Assembly (NCBI GenBank): GCA_009602725.1
Contig: WELB01000154.1
Location: 108,015 to 123,379, forward strand
Direction: 5' to 3'
From: Spirogloea muscicola
Taxonomy: Eukaryota; Streptophyta; Zygnematophyceae; Spirogloeales; Spirogloeaceae
DNA length: 15,365 nt
Positions 1 to 11,258 of this stretch are shown piece by piece. The stretch's first letter is position 1. Each line of letters begins with the position of its first letter. The position numbers and the translations under genes are program-made. The notes beneath the pieces were generated by a model. It was given only the letters and a program-made list of their open reading frames with translations. It ran no database searches and had not been told where the DNA came from.

Positions 1-258
1 TCCTAACAGAGCTCCCTTTGAGCCTCCCCTGCCTCCGATCGCCTCCCCAGCACCCGACCCACCTCCCCCCTTCCCCCCTCCTCTCCCTCTCAGGCAGCCT
101 CGCCGGAGCCGCCGGCCTTCCTGCCTCTCCCAGCTGCACGCCCGCCCTCCGCCCACCTCCGCCACTGTTCGCGGCAGACCACAAACGCCCCATCATGGGC
201 GCCGCCTGAGAGGCTTCTACTGTGGGAGACGGCCCTTCCAACCAGCAGCGGCGCCGGA
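1..258 (+). promoter_or_regulatory. 5' flank / 5' UTR of the CDKB gene
   Basis: This stretch leads into the CDKB start codon. It is strongly pyrimidine-rich, with long C and CT runs between about 50 and 165, and it belongs to the GC-rich island that continues into exon 1. I see no clear TATA box. The first ATG is at 195 and opens a four-codon upstream frame, listed separately. The transcription start cannot be placed from sequence alone, and any gene to the left lies outside the window. Confidence 0.5.
195..209 (+). promoter_or_regulatory. Upstream mini-ORF (MGAA-stop) in the CDKB leader
   Basis: An ATG at 195 reads Met-Gly-Ala-Ala and stops at 207-209 (TGA), 49 bases before the CDKB start at 259. 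Its context (ATCATGG, G at +4) is good for a eukaryotic start, so scanning ribosomes could use it and reinitiate. Short upstream frames often dampen translation of regulatory genes; that role is inferred here and depends on transcription starting upstream of 195. Confidence 0.4.
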
Positions 259-2473
<2,215 letters not shown>

Positions 2474-2596
2474 GGAACAGCGGGCAGGCTACAGGTTGCC
2501 AAAGTCCGTCTCACTATTCATCGCCCTTCTTGACCGCACTAAATTATTGAGATTTGGTTGGTAAGTAGAGGCTTCAAGGTTGAAGTTCATTTTGCT

Positions 2597-3720
2597 CAAA
2601 AGGATGCGAAGGTGCATCCTGCATTTCTATTCCATGTATCAAGGGAAATCGTGATGGTCGGCACCAGAGCCTTCTGGAGCCCACTGCAAGGGCTCAGAAA
2701 TTGGATGCACGGCTGACGTAAGCTGGTCAACTGGCCGAACTTGGACCCTGCCTAAAGCAATCTGCCGTGACCTGCTTTATTGTGTGTGTACTGATGGGTC
2801 CTCTATCGCATCTGGCACCCAACTTCAGCATGCTGAATACTCGACTTGCGTCTGATTAGAGAGCGAAGTATGCCAGCTCAAGAATGCACTGTCTGGGCTA
2901 ACACAGGCACCTAAGGCTTTGTATGCTCAGACAGACACCGTTTTACACCAAAACTTGAGTGGTCTGAGCCTTATCACAACACATGAGGAAACAACCTGCC
3001 ATAGCGATCCTGGCCCTGTACGTTGTTATGTTGTCTTACCAGGAGACTCAGCGATGAATGAAAGTAGTGAGGGCAAAGTGATGGAGGAATGATCTTGGAC
3101 CCTCGAAGCATTCTTGAAGAGACGTTCTGGCAGAAGGGTTGACTGTCTGGGATATCGAAACATGTTACTGCATTCATGACACGTGTTAAGCAAGACGGCT
3201 ATCCTGTATCCACTCCATAAGACACAGAACAGACTTTGAGGAATGACCAGGAACTCGAGAGTTATCAAGACAGGCAACAGATGGCACAGGTGCCTTATAA
3301 GGAGGCAGTGGGATGCTTGACGTTTTTGGCTGTGGCAGCACGCCCAGATATAGCAGCAGCCGTGGGAGTGGTTACTCAAAATGTACAACTTGGAAAGATT
3401 GGCAAGCTGTGAAAAGAATCATAAGATACTTGCAAGAAGTATCACTATTTGACGTTCAAAAGAATGGAAGACAAATGCAAAGAAGTGGTAGGCCGTGATG
3501 CGGATTGGCAGAATATCTGCATAACAGAGGATCGGTGTTTGACAAGGTTCTGGCTGATTCCCCAATTCCAGTGGGAGTGATACATATGACTGTCTGGCCG
3601 ACCATTGCGTTGGGCTGGGAAACCATCTGTTTCAGCTGAAGGGTCGAAGGAGCGCTCCTGCAAAATAGCGTGCTCAGGCATCTGGGCTTGTTCCAAGTCA
3701 AAGGCAAAGCTGCTGCGCCC
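2597..3720 (+). mobile_element. Decayed Ty1/copia-type retrotransposon pol remnant (RT to RNase H)
   Basis: Fragments in shifting frames follow the order of copia pol. From 2597 there is a QKDAKVHPAFLF-like piece (compare DVKxAFL in reverse transcriptase). From 2868 comes VCQLKNALSGLTQAPKALY (compare VCxLKKALYGLKQAPRAWY), which continues into a degraded equivalent of the YVDD region (YVVLPGDS near 3030). From 3182 comes the connection region with GYPVSTP, then an in-frame stop at 3218, then YKEAVGCLTFLAVAARPDIA (compare YRxxVGSLxYLAxxTRPDIA). A frameshift leads to WQAVKRIIRYLQ near 3399, and another to GRDADW near 3491 (RNase H, compare GYxDADWA). A weak SVSAEG/GIW similarity follows near 3630-3690. 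Gag, protease, integrase and LTRs were not found. The catalytic YVDD is lost and several stops are present, so the copy is dead. Confidence 0.85.
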
Positions 3721-4468
3721 ATGCTCCCTAGTCATGACTGCCACCCACCTGGAAGAGGGCGATGTCTGTGTTGTTCTGGTCGCTATCTGCTGTCGCCATG
3801 AGCAGATCTGCACCTGTACCGCTGAGACGAGGGCAGTCTGCTGGTCCTTTGAAGAGGGGCAAATGTGCAACTGTTATACTTGATGACAAATGTGGAGCAT
3901 AGCCAAGTTGGCAAATATCAAGAGTTGCATGGTCATGAGGACCTTCTCTAGCATCTGTGATACATCTGTATATGATCTGAGAAAGGGCTTACTGGGCGCC
4001 AGGGACAACACTGACAATGCACATCCTGAGACGATTGCACATCTCTAATGCACACACTTCTGAGGCAAGCAAGTAGGTACGCAATGGCAGTGACATGACA
4101 GTGGCAGGTGCAAACTCATTTGTAAACCTTATCCTTCTCAATGACATGTAAGCTGCTGGCTACAACTGGTTGGCAACTGCTCTGCCAAAGGCTTGTTGGT
4201 TTGATCGTGCCACACAAGAATTCCCACCTAAGTTGACCTACTTCTGCTAAGGTATCCAACCCTCACTACTGGAGCTACCCTTTACTAATTTTTGGTTGTG
4301 TCATACGCTGCAAGAATGCAAGATAATCTACAATACATGAAGCACAGCTCCTCTACTCGGGCAAGACTGTCAGGTCCACTAACTTCATCACGTCCCCTAT
4401 GTTTCAGTAATCAACATCCACCCCATCTTCACTTCACAAACGATGTCATTGCTCATTCAGCAGATACG
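3721..4468. other. Intergenic stretch with no recognised gene
   Basis: The stretch lies between the copia remnant and the 3' end of the convergent TSPO gene. It is lower in GC than the gene starts. I see no conserved protein motif, no convincing exon and no RNA gene. It may hold more transposon debris, such as a 3' LTR, but I saw no matching repeat in the window to show this. The plus-strand frame at about 4292-4660 is antisense to the last TSPO exon at its end and looks non-coding. Confidence 0.5.
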
Positions 4469-5414
4469 TCAAGTGGACCTGTACCCAAAACCCTGTATGG
4501 CACTGCTGCCATCGCCCCTGCCGTTCTTCTTGTAAAGGTCATAGTTGAGGAGAGTTGCAAACGCCACCCATACGACATAGGGGAAGAAGAGGTTGGCCGC
4601 CCGCACACTCACAGAGCGGAAGCTTCTCCAGGTCAGGAGCACAAGTACCAGAAGAGCTGAGATATCTATCAAAGCCTTGGCAATGTTCTGCATCCAAGAG
4701 CATAGCAGTCAATTCACGCTCAGGAAGTACCAATAAGATAACGCAGCTGGTAAGATTGATGGCTCAAGAAGTGCAGCTTGTGATGGGCTTACAAAAACAT
4801 CTGCATGCTTGCATCTGCACGTACTTGCTCATTGAAGAAGAAGTAAGGCCACAGGAGGTTGAGCACAAGCTGGACTGCATAGAGCAATAAAGGCCCCGAC
4901 TGCACCATGTACACCAAAAAGCATTTATCATAATCAGCAGACCCATGCACGTGTATATCCTAGAGGCGGGCTCTGAGAGCCAGAACATGCAATCAGAAAA
5001 TCAACCAATACATTGTCAACTTCAGACAAAGGTCATGAGAACAACAACGCACAACAATGGCTGGACTTTGGCAAGCTTAGACTGGAATTTGAAGATGAGA
5101 GCCAGCGCTGTCGAACCTGTGCCTCAATGCCTCCATGCCACAAGCATAGCTGCGTAGCCCATCAGTGGATAGAGGACGGACCACGCCCCCCCAAAGATTG
5201 GGGCAGGGGGCTGCCACGAAGGTTTGCTTAAGTTCTCGTACCACTGGCTGTTGGGACTGTTCTTGATACTGCTGATGAATCCCAGTATCAAAGGCAGGCC
5301 CACCCAGAAGAGCAGGGCGCTAGTGGAGTTCCCAGCGGCAGGCCTGGCTGTTGCCGCCACACACTGGACCGTATTTTGCCCCTTGCGATTTCTGCCACAT
5401 ACGTAGGGCCGCAT
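4469..5414 (-). CDS. TSPO: TSPO / tryptophan-rich sensory protein (TspO/MBR family), 3 exons
   Basis: Five-helix membrane protein that binds porphyrins and sterols; relatives act in the mitochondrial outer membrane, ER/Golgi or bacterial membranes. Model on the minus strand: exon 1 5414-5142, exon 2 4899-4825, exon 3 4687-4469, giving about 188 aa. Exon 1 carries a hydrophobic first helix (LLFWVGLPLILGF) and the family signature KPSWQPPAPIFGGAW, then LYPLMGYAAM. Exon 2 is LLLYAVQLVLNLLWPYFFF (helix 3). Exon 3 holds ALIDISALLVLVLLTW (helix 4) and FFPYVVWVAFATLLNYDLYK (helix 5), whose LLNYDLYKK fits the loose cholesterol-recognition (CRAC) pattern. The stop is TGA at 4471-4469. The first ATG in frame is at 5414; the 28-35 residues ahead of helix 1 (MRPYVCGRNRKGQ... 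then VAATARPAAG) resemble an organelle targeting peptide, but a further upstream exon is possible. Intron 1 is the weak point: the GT donor at 5141 keeps the frame but trims the loop between helices 2 and 3. Intron 2 (4824-4688) has a good GTACGT donor. Confidence 0.88.
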
Positions 5415-6115
5415 ATGTAGGTTGTCGGACTTTGCACCCAAAGCAGTCGTGGACGTGGTAACGCCGATCAAATGCCATCAAACAACCATATCTGATGCTG
5501 GATAGACTCGCATCAATTGGATGCTCTGGCCTAGATAAGGAGAGTATCTAGCTAGGGATACTGTCAGGCAGCAAAACATCCGCGCTACAAAACTGGTATG
5601 CGCAACTACCACTTGTCGTGATTATTAGACGACTTGTATGAGACAGTAGCACTTGAAAACTGCTGTGTGTGATATCAGGAAGGGGACCAAAAGGAGTGTC
5701 AGGAAGGAGTGTCAGGAAGGAGTGTCAGGAAGGGGACCAAAAGGTACCTCCCACTTGGCAGCTTCTTTGCCTGCACAAGGTCAGAACCTGCCGGCGACAG
5801 CTGGAAGCACAAGGCCTGCGGGTGGAGGAATGAGCTGCGCAGAGACGAAGGTCGGAAGGGCCCCGAGCTGGCAGTCACGCCGACAGCCTGCCGGGGGGGA
5901 ACAGCAAGCCAACGACATCAGCTCACGAAGCTGGACACAGCGGCCGAGCGAGCGGCCAAGATCGAGGAAGGAAAGAGCGGCCGTCAGGCAGAGCGGCTCG
6001 CCGGCAGGCCTGCTGCGACGAGCTCGGCGGGCCAGGGGCGCCAAGGGCAGCGGGGCTCACGCGGCGGCCGGCCAGGGAGCGGCGGGAGGTCGCGGCGGGG
6101 NGCGCGGCGGCCGCC
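5415..6115. promoter_or_regulatory. Upstream region of TSPO; GC-rich island at its right end
   Basis: The stretch lies between the TSPO start (minus strand) and an ATG at 6116 (plus strand). The left half is average in composition. A short direct-repeat cluster sits at 5675-5744. From about 5790 to 6115 the sequence becomes very GC-rich, like the other gene-start islands here, so it may serve as a promoter for one or both directions. One ambiguous base (n) is at 6101. No conserved protein motif is visible, although an unplaced TSPO 5' exon could lie here. Confidence 0.4.
5675..5744 (+). repeat. 13-base tandem repeat flanked by a 20-base direct repeat
   Basis: The 13-mer AGTGTCAGGAAGG is present three times in tandem (5695-5707, 5708-5720, 5721-5733) without mismatch. 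The 20-mer TCAGGAAGGGGACCAAAAGG occurs exactly at 5675-5694 and again at 5725-5744, overlapping the last 13-mer. The array is purine-rich on the plus strand and lies about 260 bases upstream of the TSPO ATG. Confidence 0.95.
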
Positions 6116-6169
6116 ATGGCGGCGGCGGCGGCGGCGGCTGCGGCAGCGGCTGAAGTGAAGGCGGTCTAG
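6116..6169 (+). CDS. Possible first exon / short ORF: Met, 11 Ala, EVKAV
   Basis: An ATG in a strong context (GCCGCCATGGC) at the end of a GC-rich island is followed by eleven alanine codons, mostly GCG, then EVKAV and a stop at 6167-6169. GT dinucleotides at 6155 (GTGAAG) and 6170 (GTGAGA, after the stop) could act as donors if this is the first exon of a spliced gene. No downstream exon with recognisable homology was found. The alanines may simply reflect a GGC-type trinucleotide repeat. Confidence 0.25.
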   Translation: MAAAAAAAAAAAEVKAV

Positions 6170-7885
6170 TGAGAGACGGCTGCGGGTGCTGCTGTTAAGC
6201 AGACTTTTGGTTAAGGAAGATTTGACGAAATCGATCAGTAAGAAGAAGGGGAATTCCGGACTTCCTCCAATCTATCATCTGGGCTGGCCAATCACAGCCA
6301 TCGCCTCCTACTGGATGACAGAATCTCTCCCTCGTAGAATGGGAGCGACGGGTGTGAATGATAGAAGATATGGAACGGGCCAGCCCCCCAGTAAAGAAGG
6401 GAACAGGCATTGCAATCTCCGGCAATGTGCTGTGTGGGTCCAGCCGAAGGAATGTACATAAACGTGAAACAGGACTGACGAGATCGGTTCGGAAGCGCGG
6501 CGGCCGCCGCCCTCTTGGACAGGCTTCCCTCCTTCTGCCACGTGGCGAGGAGTTCAGCGCATGCCACATGGCGCGCGCACGCCCCCCCCCAAGGTTAGGG
6601 TGGGTCTTTCCCGTCGTTCCTTGGGAAGTACGAGGTACGCGTTCGACACGTTTCAGGAGCTGTCTGGCTACGAGAGAAGATGCTCTTCCGAGAGCAGCCC
6701 TTCCAGTTTGGCAGCCGTCACCGCATCTCGCCTTCCCCACTGCAATGTACTTAGTTGGGCGGTTTGCCGCTCTCCGCGCGCACAGCCTACGTTTCGGCGG
6801 ACACACGCAGAATTCCTCATGCGGCAGACAGATTGGGCTAGCACAGGCTCAGTTAGCACCCAGGGTGGGCAGCAGCCACACCTACGGCCAGGAGCAGGCG
6901 TGATCGCCACAGATCAGAATGAGCCCGATAAGCAGGGCGTTTTAATTGACAGGGAGCGCTCCCTTGGCCACATGGCCGAGTTGGGTGGTTCCCAGCCCAA
7001 GACGTTGGTTCACCATATTGCCACTTTAGAACGGCCCTCCTTAAGCCCACCCCACCTCCACTTCCTTGGTGTTATGCTTACCTTCCATCTTTGGCTGCTC
7101 TAGGGCCCTCCGTCACCCTCCACATGCAATCTTTCAGCTTGTGGACACGCCACTCTGCTGGCACATGACGGCCATGGCACTCCCCTCGCACCTAATCCAA
7201 CCACCTCTCTTGGACACGCGCCTCTGCTGGCATATGAGGGCCATGGCACTCCCCTCGCACCTAATCCAACCACCTCTCTCTGCGTGGCCAATGTCGCAGC
7301 ATCCTCAGCGGCCAACTCTCCATACCTTATTGGCCTCCGCTCTTCCTCCATGGCCCCATCTGCATAGCGAACCCGATCTGCTGTGATCTACTGTTGCTCA
7401 ACATGCCCAATGACTTGAAGCCACGTGACAGACATGGCTCAATCGGGGCTGCCGTGCAACAGCTGCTGCTGCATCGCTTCAATGCTGCACATCTGGAAAA
7501 CGAAGCACAAACATAGGGTTGCTATACTACTCCATGCCTGAGTTGTTCACAGCAATCTTCAAGCAACTGGTATCAGCCATCCAGAAAACTTGCACATTTC
7601 TTCCCCTGGACTGACCTCAAAGTCCTCATTCTGTGACGTTCTGAAGTAATGAGACAGGCCACATATCTGACCAGTTGGCTACTTGGGCCTGTGCGTGCAC
7701 TTGCACCTGAGCAAGCCACTTCACATGCTCTGCATTCACAGTTACCTCATGTTGCAAAGAGAATACATCATGTTGCACCAACTTTGCGACCCTGCTATTC
7801 GCTACTTGAGGAGGCAATACTGCGACGATTGAATACCTAGAATTTGCCTATTGACTTAACGCTGCATTGTTTCTAATTAAGACCA
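6170..7885. other. Long stretch with no recognised gene
   Basis: These 1.7 kb separate the GC-rich island from the 3' end of the PP2C gene. Several open frames exist on both strands, for example an arginine-rich one on the minus strand at 6806-6195 and proline/leucine-rich ones on the plus strand at 6561-7103 and 7066-7386. None shows a conserved motif, and their composition looks like chance. A CCAAT-type box (GGCCAATCA) is at about 6296-6304. A 69-base tandem duplication is listed separately. The left part may hold exons of a gene starting near 6116, and the right end should include the PP2C 3' UTR. Confidence 0.5.
7142..7279 (+). repeat. 69-base tandem duplication (2 copies)
   Basis: Copy 1 runs 7142-7210 and copy 2 runs 7211-7279; both start TGGACACGC and end CCACCTCTCT. 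They differ at only a few positions, all in the first half, and the second half of about 37 bases is identical. The unit is a multiple of three (23 codons), so it stays open in one frame on each strand, but the encoded peptide is unremarkable and I do not call a gene. Confidence 0.95.
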
Positions 7886-10800
7886 TTATCTTGGAGGCAT
7901 TGACAACCTCACAACAATCACGGTGACATCATCCCCTGTGCCTCTCGCTTGTGCCAAGCTCACAAGCTTCTGCGACACTGTTTCAAGTGACGCAGACTTT
8001 CCCCTGCACAAACAGAGCCCGTCTTTGCTCAGTGGACATAAGCCTTGCCTGCACTAAGTCATATGACCACTCTGCCTATATGTAGACGAGTACAACATTG
8101 CATGGACAATTGCACAAGCAAGACCCCGGACCCCTGCAAGTGCGTACCAGTCAAGAGCTAGGTCAACAGCTTCTTGATTGGAGACCATGTCCCAAAAGCC
8201 ATCAGTTGCAAGGATCAACAGTTCCAAATCTGCTCCAAAGTTGCACACATGCAAATGATGTGTTCACTTGTGAGCTGAGACCAGCAAATGCATACTCCTT
8301 CTCCGCAAGGGGGAATTACACCTCCACAGGCAAACACATAGTGGGCACAGGCAGTTCAGGAAAGAAGCTGCACCAAATCAAGGCCACTTCAATGTACAGC
8401 TCTCTGCTCCCTGGAGATGACTGGGAGCATGACAGGAATTCGGGCTTACCATCACTGACATCCTCTGCAACTACGGTCGGCTCGGCAGTCAAGCCAAAGC
8501 CTCCACTTGCCCCGTCCTTTAACCCATCAGACCAGCTGCAGAAGCCAAAAGCTATCCAAGACCTTCAGCTGAGAAGAACTAATCTTGCCTTCGAGCCCAC
8601 GGGTACCACAAGCTGCAAGATGCTGCAAGGAGTGCAAAAGAGAATTGGGCCTTACTCTTTCAAGTAGACATCACCAAAAGCCCGTGAAAGAGCAAGCAAG
8701 CCTCCAACTCTCCACGTGCCATTGACATCCACAACCTGAACATTTGGTGGGCAAGAAGTTGCTTTAAGCACAGGAATATAGCAATGCGTTGTGTCAGGAA
8801 TAAAGCCAGTGCTGATGTACCGGAAGTAGCATGGAGTGCTGCGTTCCTTATGACCTTGAAGATACAAAATCTTGACAGGCATAGGTGGTGTAGAGCAATC
8901 ACCAATGGCTTCTTCGGAGTCAGGTTCTTAGCCTCAATCCGCTTCCTCTCAGCTTCCACATTCGGCTGTAAGCAGTCAGATGCATTAGCTGCTGGCAATG
9001 GAATATTGCATACGATAGCTGTACGAGCAAGAGGATACCACAAGGTGCTTGTGCAGTGGCCAGTACAAGGTCTTGTGGTAATGGACAGAACGGCTAAAAC
9101 TTTGAATGGGATGAAGAATGAGGGATCCATGAACGAAGACTTCCCCAAGAGGAGAAGTCTCTACAGCAGTATTTAGTAGCTGCAACATGAATGGACATAC
9201 CTTGTGGTCAACTGTGAGCTGAATTGCTTGGCCCTTTCGTGACATGACTACGCGAGAGTCTCCCACATTTGCTGCCACAAGCTGCTGTCTCCCTCCTGCA
9301 GACGAATTAGAATGTAGTGAATACTTTGCAGTCTGGCTCCAGATAAAAACTCTGAGGACTGCAGTAAATCAGAGTTGTCTGTGGTCTCTTACCGACAAGG
9401 AATCGCTAGCCAACGCGGAGAGCTGGCATGCATTCACTTTTCGCCAACTCAAGCAACTGCTCTCTACATACCCTGTGGTGCAAGCAGTACAGCAGTTGCT
9501 GCTGTAGCTCCGCACTTTGAACCGCCAAGACCCCTTTCCCTCATGCCTCCAAAGAATCCCTTGGGCTGCACCTGTTGCAGCATTGATGATAGGAAGAGAT
9601 AAGATGACGCAACTAACGCATTCTCAAGCTCACAAAAACATCTGACTCTCAGATGGTACGGAGCAGTAAGAAAGTAGGCTGACCAGTGTCTTCTGATCAA
9701 CCTCCAGGAAGGCATCAAAAGTAGCGCACATGGGTTCTAACCCTACAATCAAGCCCGATCGGATCAGGTCAGCATCAATCTTCCTGAACAACTTGACTGC
9801 AATACATGACAATTTCTCATGTATGCATCACTCTATGCCTCGTGAGTCTGCTTCCTGACCTTTGCCAAGCTCACCTGCAAGCTTCTGTTTGTATACAGGC
9901 CAAAGTGCAGATTTCAAAAACCTGTGCAAACCAGTGTCACCGATATTTGATTGAGCCAGATGTCGCTCATGACGGTGACGATCTTCTTTGCCAGTCCAGC
10001 ACTCAAGCATGCTCGTAAAGGTGCACACACAAAGTCTAGTGCTCAAGCATGAGACTTTTAGAAGAGATCTGCTTAAAGAGGTTGCGTCTGAGAAGCTGAG
10101 ATACGATTGATGATTTGATGTACGATCTTAGGGCTCTAACATAGTGGAGGAAGGCAGGCGTGCCCTCTGAATTCTAATAGTGACAAAACTAGATCAAGGT
10201 TAAACACCTAGCATATTGTCATCCACAAGTGAGGCAAGTCCAAGAACCTTACACCGCAACCGCGTCACCACCGTGGCCGTCAAAGACGCCAAAGAAGGAG
10301 GGGCCAGAGCCACTTGAGTCCACCTCAATGGCGTACATGTCCTCCATGAGTGGCCTCTCTGTACCCTGGCAAGCTGCCGCTCCGTAGCTGTAAGTCAATC
10401 TCCAAGACGTTTCAATCAGTCACCCGAGTCACCACTTTGGGACTTCTCTTGCCACCTGGCCTCCTGCTCGTGAGAGCTGCACAGGCCTTGCGAGGGGCCA
10501 AGCATGCGAAGCTCATCAAGTACAAGGCAATGTGAGCTTGTAGTCTTCGATGACCTGCAATGCAGGCAGACTGACGTTTGGCTCACCTCTCCTTGGTCAA
10601 GAGAGCACAGCAGATCCCCGATGCACGCGCAGGCTGCTTCCGATGCAGACTTGTAGCAACCCTCATCAGATCTGCAGAGGTCAGCAGACAAGGATTGGAC
10701 ATCAGCTGCAAACTCTGACCAGCACTGATGTGAGGAAGTAAGCTCATCAGGTCCGTTGGTAATCACCTCGGCGCCTGCCTTCGCGGCGGATATGCATGCT

Positions 10801-11119
10801 TCTGTCGCCGAGCAGAGTGCATGGTGGAAGGCGATTTGTGGTCGACGTCTGCACGCAGAGGACCTGAGCGCCAAGACGGCCAAGCTGTCGCTTAGATGAT
10901 GTGTCCATTGGCTCAGCTCGACCTCGCAGCGCAGCGTCCACGACGCAGGACCGGAGCTGTGTGAGCGCGAGATCGGGCAAGAGAGCGGCTCAGAGCGTGC
11001 CGTGAGGCCGCGGGCACCACTCTGCGGCCGCGCTGCTGGGCCCGGCTGCGGGCCGACCTGAAGCTGGCGCGGCTGGCGCGAGCTCGCGGCGCCGCCGGGC
11101 GCGCCCGGAGGNCATGCTC

Positions 11120-11154
<35 letters not shown>

Positions 11155-11258
11155 CAGGTCAGCCCCGCTGCCTTGCGGCAGCGCCGGGCCGGCCTTGCCT
11201 TCCGGGGAGCGCCGCCGGCCGTGCGGCACAGCCGCGCTGATTTGGCGCTCAGCGCCAT
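7886..11258 (-). CDS. PP2C-type (PPM) Ser/Thr protein phosphatase, 11 exons
   Basis: Metal-dependent phosphatase that removes phosphate from Ser/Thr; plant PP2Cs are typically signalling switches. Exons on the minus strand: 11258-10456 (5' end uncertain), 10387-10253, 9921-9875, 9796-9684, 9565-9472, 9295-9201, 8965-8903, 8735-8656, 8535-8450, 8229-8148 and 8003-7886. All ten introns are GT-AG and all phases agree, giving 571 aa with a catalytic core of about 303 aa. Core motifs in order: YGAAACQGTERPLMED (metal-binding E/D), FFGVFDGHGGDAVAVFL, GATAATAVLL, VAANVGDSRVVMSRKGQAIQ, DHK, AERKRIEAKN, GTWRVGGLLALSRAFGD, LTAEPTVV, LILATDGFWDMVSNQEAV and GTGDDVTVIVV (last metal Asp), ending SMPPR-stop. 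The set is complete, so it is probably active. The roughly 267-residue N-terminal part is low-complexity (ten Pro, then Ser/Ala/Cys-rich), carries the ambiguous base n at 11112 and may contain an unseen intron or a different start. The ATG at 11258 is the first in the continuous frame (MALSAKSARL, possibly a targeting peptide). It is divergent from the NUMOD3 gene. Confidence 0.94.
11125..11154 (+). repeat. GGC trinucleotide repeat, 10 units
   Basis: Ten perfect GGC units lie inside the proposed first PP2C exon. On the minus strand the chosen frame reads ten prolines (after LTW), and another frame reads ten alanines. A single unresolved base (n at 11112) lies 13 bases away, which suggests the region was hard to sequence and that the repeat length and frame should be treated with caution. 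Confidence 0.95.

Noticed and set aside
2474-2600. TGTAA-type green-algal polyadenylation signal after CDKB and after the other stop codons
   Set aside because: No TGTAA was seen close behind the four stop codons; the TGTAA strings near 4121 and 4145 are not placed behind a gene on that strand.
2597-3720. An intact, active retrotransposon
   Set aside because: The motifs lie in several frames with stops, the YVDD site is lost, and no LTR, gag or integrase was found.
6195-6806. 203-codon minus-strand open frame, Arg-rich
   Set aside because: It has no recognised motif, its composition is what GC-rich DNA gives by chance, and other frames in the same place are also open.
8098-8667. 189-codon plus-strand open frame
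   Set aside because: It is antisense to PP2C exons (8148-8229, 8450-8535, 8656-8735) that carry clear conserved motifs.
10555-10586. A 32-base GT-AG 'intron' inside the first PP2C exon (minus strand, GTGAGC to TTGCAG)
   Set aside because: It is much shorter than every other intron here, and removing it puts the upstream continuous frame into a stop within 13 codons. It could be real only if the upstream coding frame is different.
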